DNA of 38,285 nucleotides, taken from the NCBI GenBank assembly GCA_017623885.1, contig JAGAOE010000039.1, forward strand, positions 1 to 38,285, written 5' to 3'. The position numbers and the translations under genes are program-made. This document shows, piece by piece, positions 34,481 through 38,285 of the stretch (position 1 is its first letter; each line of letters begins with the position of its first letter). This DNA is from Eubacterium sp. GTDB taxonomy: Bacteria > Bacillota > Clostridia > Lachnospirales > Lachnospiraceae. The notes below the pieces were generated by a model. The model made no database searches. It saw nothing but the letters and a program-made list of their open reading frames with translations, and had not been told where the DNA came from.

Positions 34481-34527
34481 AACTGATTCCTCCACACTTC
34501 TATAATAATGAATGATTTTCCGACATT

Positions 34528-34558
34528 TTGTGCTCTGCACAACTCTATTTCAAGTATA
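34528..34558 (-). promoter_or_regulatory. Promoter -10 and palindromic operator of the glycyl radical enzyme gene
   Basis: Minus strand TATACT (34553-34558) with no good -35. Near the expected transcription start lies a perfect palindrome TTGTGC-N3-GCACAA (34528-34542). Its place suggests repressor binding. Confidence 0.45.
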
Positions 34559-34572
34559 ACACAATATAAAAG

Positions 34573-34610
34573 AAAAAACCACATATTTTTCTGCTTTTTT
34601 GTGGTTTTTT
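34573..34610. terminator. Bidirectional terminator before the glycyl radical enzyme gene
   Basis: AAAAAACCACA (34573-34583) pairs with TGTGGTTTTTT (34600-34610), giving T-runs on both strands. On the minus strand it would end the transcript of the 45-residue ORF. Confidence 0.75.
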
Positions 34611-34660
34611 CTGTCTTGCTGTTGTTTTATTCTTTTTTGTTTCTTTGTTTCGTTCTTTCT

Positions 34661-34798
34661 TTATTTCTTTGTTCCGTGTTTTGCATCGTATTTCGAAATC
34701 AACAATGTACGAATCCATTGCGGATCATTCCGATAAAAACGCTGTACATAACTCGTATATTCCTGTCTGGTCATCTCTTGTATCTTTTTGTCATTCAT
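34661..34798 (-). CDS. Small hypothetical protein, 45 residues
   Basis: An ORF of 45 codons starts ATG AAT GAC with AGAGGA 9 bases upstream and ends before an A/T-rich tract and a terminator. The peptide (MNDKKIQEMTRQEYTSYVQ onward, then FYRNDPQWIRTLL, ending KHGTKK) is helical, charged and rich in Arg/Lys/Gln/Tyr, reading like a real soluble protein. It sits in a 440-bp gap between the glycyl radical enzyme and the response regulator, with its own ribosome site and terminator. The YSSYVQ/W-IRT pattern is not one I can assign to a family. Confidence 0.55.
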   Translation of the reverse strand: MNDKKIQEMTRQEYTSYVQRFYRNDPQWIRTLLISKYDAKHGTKK

Positions 34799-34906
34799 CT
34801 TTCGGTCCTCTTTCTTATTTCCACAAAATATAATGTCTATCTATAATTGTTCCGTACAGGAGAAAACACTTACTGTTTTGTCCGCAAGAAAATGATTCAG
34901 GCTTGA

Positions 34907-34944
34907 GCAAATCCCATCAGCGTAGCTGATTTTCATGGATTTGC
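34907..34944. repeat. Nested hairpin downstream of the response regulator
   Basis: GCAAATCC (34907-34914) pairs with GGATTTGC (34937-34944), enclosing a second stem ATCAGC/GCTGAT (34916-34921 and 34925-34930). There is no T-run, so it is not a terminator. It looks like an intergenic repeat unit or mRNA end structure. Confidence 0.45.
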
Positions 34945-34978
34945 GAATCGTAACTATGAAAGTATTGAATAATTACAT

Positions 34979-35914
34979 CTATTTTATAGTAGAATGATAG
35001 CCCTGATTCTTTTTCTCTGCTTCCTCGTTTTCCATCTTGGACAGCTCGCTGGAAGGCGCATTCTTCAGTTCGTCCAAAACCTTCTTCAGCATTTCTTCCG
35101 CTTTCACTTCATCATATTCTTCCAGTAATGTAATCACCTGTTCAATCACATTATAAACATAGCTTCCGATGTCGTAACGCTGTAAATCACGCAGCTTTAC
35201 AATCGACTCTTTACGCTTAAAGTTTTCCAAGTCATCCTTTGCATACAAAATACGCACAGAAATCTCACTCTCTGCAATCGGCAAAGCATTTACTTTCTTT
35301 CCTGTATTCAGTCGCTTATCCAGATATTCCACTACACGACTCATCATCTCAATCGCATCGTCCACATTGCCCTGTTTCAGCTTGCTGGCAACATTACGGA
35401 TACGACCGGACACTTCCTCATCAATCTGGTAATTCAAGACTTCTTCTGTCTTTACAAGTGCCTGTTTGATATGCTCTGCACGCATATCCTTCAACGCACC
35501 CACGACACGTGCATACAGTTCTTCTTCTTCCATCGGTAACACACCCAGACGCTTAAACACACGCTCAATACGCTCATGTAAGTCTTCCGGATCAAAGGGC
35601 TTGGTAATATAATCCATGATACCGAGCTTTGCGCCATCGATAACGGTCGCCTTATCCTTTTTTGCGGTAAGGAAAATAACCGGAACTGTCACTCCATTCT
35701 CTTGTGCGCGGATCTCTTTTAATGTCTCTATGCCATCCATAATCGGCATCTCCACATCCAACAAAATCAAATCCACGTTTTCTCTGTACAAATACTTGAT
35801 TGCACGACGGCCGGAAATCATGGGAATTACCTCATATTTTGTCTTCAATTCCTGTTCCAGCGTCGCCAGATTGACCGTGTTATCGTCAATCGCAAGAATT
35901 CTCATTTTCTCCAT
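34979..35914 (-). CDS. Response regulator with receiver domain and uncharacterised helical C-terminus
   Basis: The 311-residue protein begins with a receiver domain: Asp10-Asp11 (AIDDN), phosphoacceptor Asp53 (ILLDVEMPIMDG), Thr83 (FLTAKK) and Lys105 (DYITKPF). After residue 120 there is no recognised DNA-binding or enzymatic output domain, only about 190 helical residues ending in an acidic tail, possibly for protein-protein binding. The ATG at 35914 has AGGAG 11 bases upstream; the next Met (residue 4) has a GGAG close by. It lies 86 bases after the hybrid histidine kinase, and the two probably form one signalling pathway in which the kinase's HPt domain phosphorylates this regulator. Confidence 0.85.
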   Translation of the reverse strand: MEKMRILAIDDNTVNLATLEQELKTKYEVIPMISGRRAIKYLYRENVDLILLDVEMPIMDGIETLKEIRAQENGVTVPVIFLTAKKDKATVIDGAKLGIMDYITKPFDPEDLHERIERVFKRLGVLPMEEEELYARVVGALKDMRAEHIKQALVKTEEVLNYQIDEEVSGRIRNVASKLKQGNVDDAIEMMSRVVEYLDKRLNTGKKVNALPIAESEISVRILYAKDDLENFKRKESIVKLRDLQRYDIGSYVYNVIEQVITLLEEYDEVKAEEMLKKVLDELKNAPSSELSKMENEEAEKKNQGYHSTIK

Positions 35915-36000
35915 AACATCTATTCTCCTAATGTAATATTCATACTTTCAAACTACATTTTAAATTTCATTCTGCTTGTCATCATTCGAGACAGCCGGAC

Positions 36001-37644
36001 TCATTCGCTCATATCTGCAGATTCCAAATATGCGCGCAACAAATCTTCCGCAGACTCATCATCATACATTTTAAGCTTATTTCGAACATCTTTCAAGCAG
36101 TCTCGCGCAGATTTTTTAAATTTTTCTGTCAACAGAATATCTACCTTCTCAGCCGCCGGTTTTGAACGGAAGTTTTCCACATCATCCAATATCTCCTGCA
36201 TTCTCTGACGCAATACTTCATCCGACAAGCCTTCTCCAACATCATCTGTCGCTTCTTCTTTTAGATATCCTTTTGATTTCAGCACACGCTCCACCTCGCG
36301 CAACAGGAAACGATACTCCGAAAACAGCTTATCTGCATGTTCGCGAATCCACTTTTCATTTCCTTCTTTCGCTGCAAATTCATGCGACTTTGCCTGTTCC
36401 GAAAAGTCCATTGCACCGATATTTGCAGACGCACTCTTTAGTCCGTGTACCTCTATCTCATAATTCTTAAAATCGCCCTCTTGTAAGAGACGTTCCAGTA
36501 AATTGCACTTTTCAGCGCCATCCATATAGTAGAGCTCTAACAGCTCCAGATAATCTGAAATGCCTCCTGAATGGAGAGAAAGAGCTTTTTTTGTATCTAC
36601 GCCGACCATAAACAGCTCCGCCATTCCTGCACGCGAAATCTTTTCCTGACTTTCCTTTGTACCTTCCACTGATTTGCGTCGATCCTGCGGAATCCATTTA
36701 CACAGCATTTTATGTAACTCACTTTTATCCAACGGTTTTGCGATAAAATCCTGAAAACCATTGTTCACAAACATCTCTCTTGCATTATTGTATGCATTTG
36801 CAGACAACGCAATGATAACCGGTTTCTTGCCATTCTCACCGCAATCATTTCTGATATGATCTGTCGCTTCTATACCATCCATCTCAGGCATCATATGATC
36901 CATAAATATGATATCATATGCAACATTCTTGACCATTTCAATCGCCTGTTGACCACTCTTTGCCTCATCGATACGGAACTGATAAGACTCTAATGCTCCG
37001 CTGGCAACCTTCAGATTAATCTTATTATCATCTACAACCAGTACACGATAATCCGGCACGATAAATGCACGATCAATCTCTGCCATCACATCGTTCTTAT
37101 GCCAAGGCTTCTGCTCAATGCTCTGCATATCAGCAACACGCTGCGGGAAGCATACCGTAAAAGTCGTTCCCTTTCCTAATTCACTGTGAACTTCTACCGT
37201 ACCATCCATCAGATCCACAAAGCGCTTTGTAATCGCAATACCGAGACCGATACTCTCCAGATTGTGTTCACGCCGTCCATCCATACGCTGGAACTGATCG
37301 AAGAGCTTTTCTGCTTCTTCCGACGTAAATCCTTCTCCGGTATCTTCAAACTGGAAAATCAGCAAAACCTGTTCATCATTCAGCCATTTGTGCGACACGG
37401 AAATCTTCACATGACCACGCGATGTATATTTCATTCCAAAATCCAGAAAATTACTGATCATCTGACGAATACGAATCGGATCTCCGATCAACTGACACGG
37501 CAGCTTCGGTGAAATGCTACGCTTTAACTGTAATCCACGAGAAGACGCAGCCACCTTTGATAAATGCAACTGCTCTTCCAGTAGCTGTTCTGTACAGTAT
37601 TCTGTCTGCTCCAGCTTCATATGACCTGCTTCTATCTTTGACAA
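36001..37644 (-). CDS. Hybrid sensor histidine kinase, C-terminal fragment (HATPase, REC, HPt) after a frameshift
   Basis: This 547-residue frame starts abruptly at MSKIEAGHMKL, the normal link after a HisKA domain. It has a HATPase domain (N-box around residues 61-74, DTGEGF 101-106, IGLGIAI 132-138), a receiver domain with Asp249 (FMDHMMPEMDG) and Lys303 (IAKPLDKS), and a C-terminal HPt domain with His400 (VHGLKSASANIGA). It continues the protein of the preceding frame (37647-38285); the two are separated by what looks like one missing T in a TTT run at 37649-37651. The Met shown as start is therefore unlikely to be a true start. Phosphorelay within the protein would pass His-Asp-His to the neighbouring regulator. 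Confidence 0.85.
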   Translation of the reverse strand: MSKIEAGHMKLEQTEYCTEQLLEEQLHLSKVAASSRGLQLKRSISPKLPCQLIGDPIRIRQMISNFLDFGMKYTSRGHVKISVSHKWLNDEQVLLIFQFEDTGEGFTSEEAEKLFDQFQRMDGRREHNLESIGLGIAITKRFVDLMDGTVEVHSELGKGTTFTVCFPQRVADMQSIEQKPWHKNDVMAEIDRAFIVPDYRVLVVDDNKINLKVASGALESYQFRIDEAKSGQQAIEMVKNVAYDIIFMDHMMPEMDGIEATDHIRNDCGENGKKPVIIALSANAYNNAREMFVNNGFQDFIAKPLDKSELHKMLCKWIPQDRRKSVEGTKESQEKISRAGMAELFMVGVDTKKALSLHSGGISDYLELLELYYMDGAEKCNLLERLLQEGDFKNYEIEVHGLKSASANIGAMDFSEQAKSHEFAAKEGNEKWIREHADKLFSEYRFLLREVERVLKSKGYLKEEATDDVGEGLSDEVLRQRMQEILDDVENFRSKPAAEKVDILLTEKFKKSARDCLKDVRNKLKMYDDESAEDLLRAYLESADMSE

Positions 37645-37646
37645 AC

Positions 37647-38285
37647 TTAAATATCATTGATAACGGTCAAAAGGTTCGAAGACGCATTTTTGATATCACA
37701 GGCGAAATCATATACCTTTCGTCCGCGGCTCTCTTCAATAATCAGCTCTGACAAGCCTACAATCGCATTCATCGGTGTGCGAATCTCATGCGATACATTT
37801 GTAAGAAAATCCGTCTTTATACGGTCTGCCTGCTTTGCTTCACTCAACGCGCGGACTGCTTCCTGCTCTGCCTTCTGCGCGCGTTCTTTTCCGCTTGATA
37901 TCTCAAGCTGATAATTCCGTTCCGTCGTAAAATCTTTAAATATCAATACGTACGCCTGAATCTCTTTCCAGTCATTACACACCGGAATCTGGCGTACTTC
38001 ATAGATTCGATCTGCAATCGTTATTGTTTTCTTATCATATTCCTCAAACAGTTCCAGCGGTACTTCCGACTGTTTTTTTATGTTATGTCGCAATGCAGAA
38101 GGCTCCAGACTCGGAAAAATGCGTTTTGCAGCGCGATTGTATGACTGCAGTTTCCACGAACTGTCTACGACCAAGACACCTTCCGTAATCGCAGAAAACA
38201 TCGACTCCGCTGCAGACTTTTCCGGACTGAATCCGTCTTTCGTGCAATACCAGTATACAAACGCCGACGCAAACAGAAGTACCAC
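37647..38285 (-). CDS. Hybrid sensor histidine kinase, N-terminal fragment (continues past the window)
   Basis: The reading frame is open to the window edge, so the true start is beyond it. The 212 visible residues hold the end of a membrane segment (VVLLFASAFVYWYC), a PAS-like sensor region (AITEGVLVVDSSWKLQSYNR), a helical linker and a HisKA domain with His166 (TNVSHEIRTPMNA). The frame stops after TVINDI. Adding one T to the run at 37649-37651 would restore INDILSLSKIEAGHMKL, the standard junction into the HATPase part, so this is the front of a split gene, not a separate protein. Confidence 0.85.
   Translation of the reverse strand: MVLLFASAFVYWYCTKDGFSPEKSAAESMFSAITEGVLVVDSSWKLQSYNRAAKRIFPSLEPSALRHNIKKQSEVPLELFEEYDKKTITIADRIYEVRQIPVCNDWKEIQAYVLIFKDFTTERNYQLEISSGKERAQKAEQEAVRALSEAKQADRIKTDFLTNVSHEIRTPMNAIVGLSELIIEESRGRKVYDFACDIKNASSNLLTVINDI

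Noticed and set aside
34481-34540. Longer glycyl radical enzyme start (20 extra codons)
   Set aside because: GGAGGA lies correctly before the inner ATG, and the extension overlaps the palindromic operator.
34907-34944. Terminator of the response regulator
   Set aside because: The hairpin is strong but no T-run follows on either strand.
1-38285. CRISPR array, tRNA or rRNA genes
   Set aside because: No regularly spaced repeats, no CCA-ended cloverleaf and no rRNA-like stretches were recognised by eye; a tool run could still find a degraded example.

Overview
The window looks like a chromosomal segment of an anaerobic, low-to-mid GC Gram-positive gut Clostridium relative, most likely of the family Lachnospiraceae. 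The reasons are the gene content (two glycyl radical enzymes, a giant 2-hydroxyacyl-CoA dehydratase activase-like protein, an Rpn/PD-(D/E)XK transposase-like nuclease, a rhamnose operon, bacterial microcompartment pieces), strong AGGAGG-type ribosome binding sites and classical TTGACA-17-TATAAT promoters. No rRNA, tRNA, CRISPR array, prophage or conjugative module is visible. Gene identities come from reading motifs, not from database searches.

Layout. (1) 1-2.9 kb is an AT-rich accessory patch: a truncated transglutaminase-like gene, a stretch of decayed DNA, an Rpn-family nuclease gene and a 210-bp MITE-like palindrome flanked by a direct repeat. (2) 2.9-8.0 kb is a minus-strand L-rhamnose cluster: AraC regulator, rhaB, rhaA and an iron alcohol dehydrogenase. 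A second, tiny palindrome with similar TAGG/CCTA ends lies just upstream of the regulator. (3) 8.2-13.1 kb holds a CLC-type anion transporter, an AI-2E-family permease, an isolated eutP-eutS pair (microcompartment GTPase and shell protein) and an HD-GYP protein. (4) 13.1-24.2 kb is mostly housekeeping or accessory metabolism: TetR regulator, NMO-like flavoprotein, uridine kinase, a small membrane protein, an intracellular GH13 amylase, an NSS transporter, a HAD phosphatase, a DUF2225 zinc protein, GlnRS and a rhomboid-like pseudoprotease with a zinc ribbon. (5) 24.4-34.5 kb carries the 1415-residue activase-like protein, class III ribonucleotide reductase nrdD with a promoter covered by two NrdR boxes, a hairpin-rich intergenic region, hisB and a glycerol/propanediol dehydratase-type glycyl radical enzyme. 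(6) 34.6-38.3 kb holds a probable 45-residue small protein, a response regulator and a hybrid histidine kinase split by what looks like a one-base deletion.

How it may work together. Rhamnose would be isomerised and phosphorylated by RhaA and RhaB. After an aldolase step encoded elsewhere, the alcohol dehydrogenase could reduce lactaldehyde to 1,2-propanediol. The glycyl radical dehydratase has the active-site pattern for dehydrating propanediol or glycerol, and EutS and EutP are parts of propanediol/ethanolamine microcompartments. No aldolase, no radical-SAM activase and no other shell genes are in the window, so this is a scattered set of parts and the link is an inference.

The most distinctive items are the two TAGG/CCTA palindromic elements with flanking repeats, the kinase frameshift, the glycyl radical enzyme coupled to hisB, the orphan eutS-eutP pair, the amylase with an Asp/Thr linker and helical tail, and the hairpin array upstream of nrdD.
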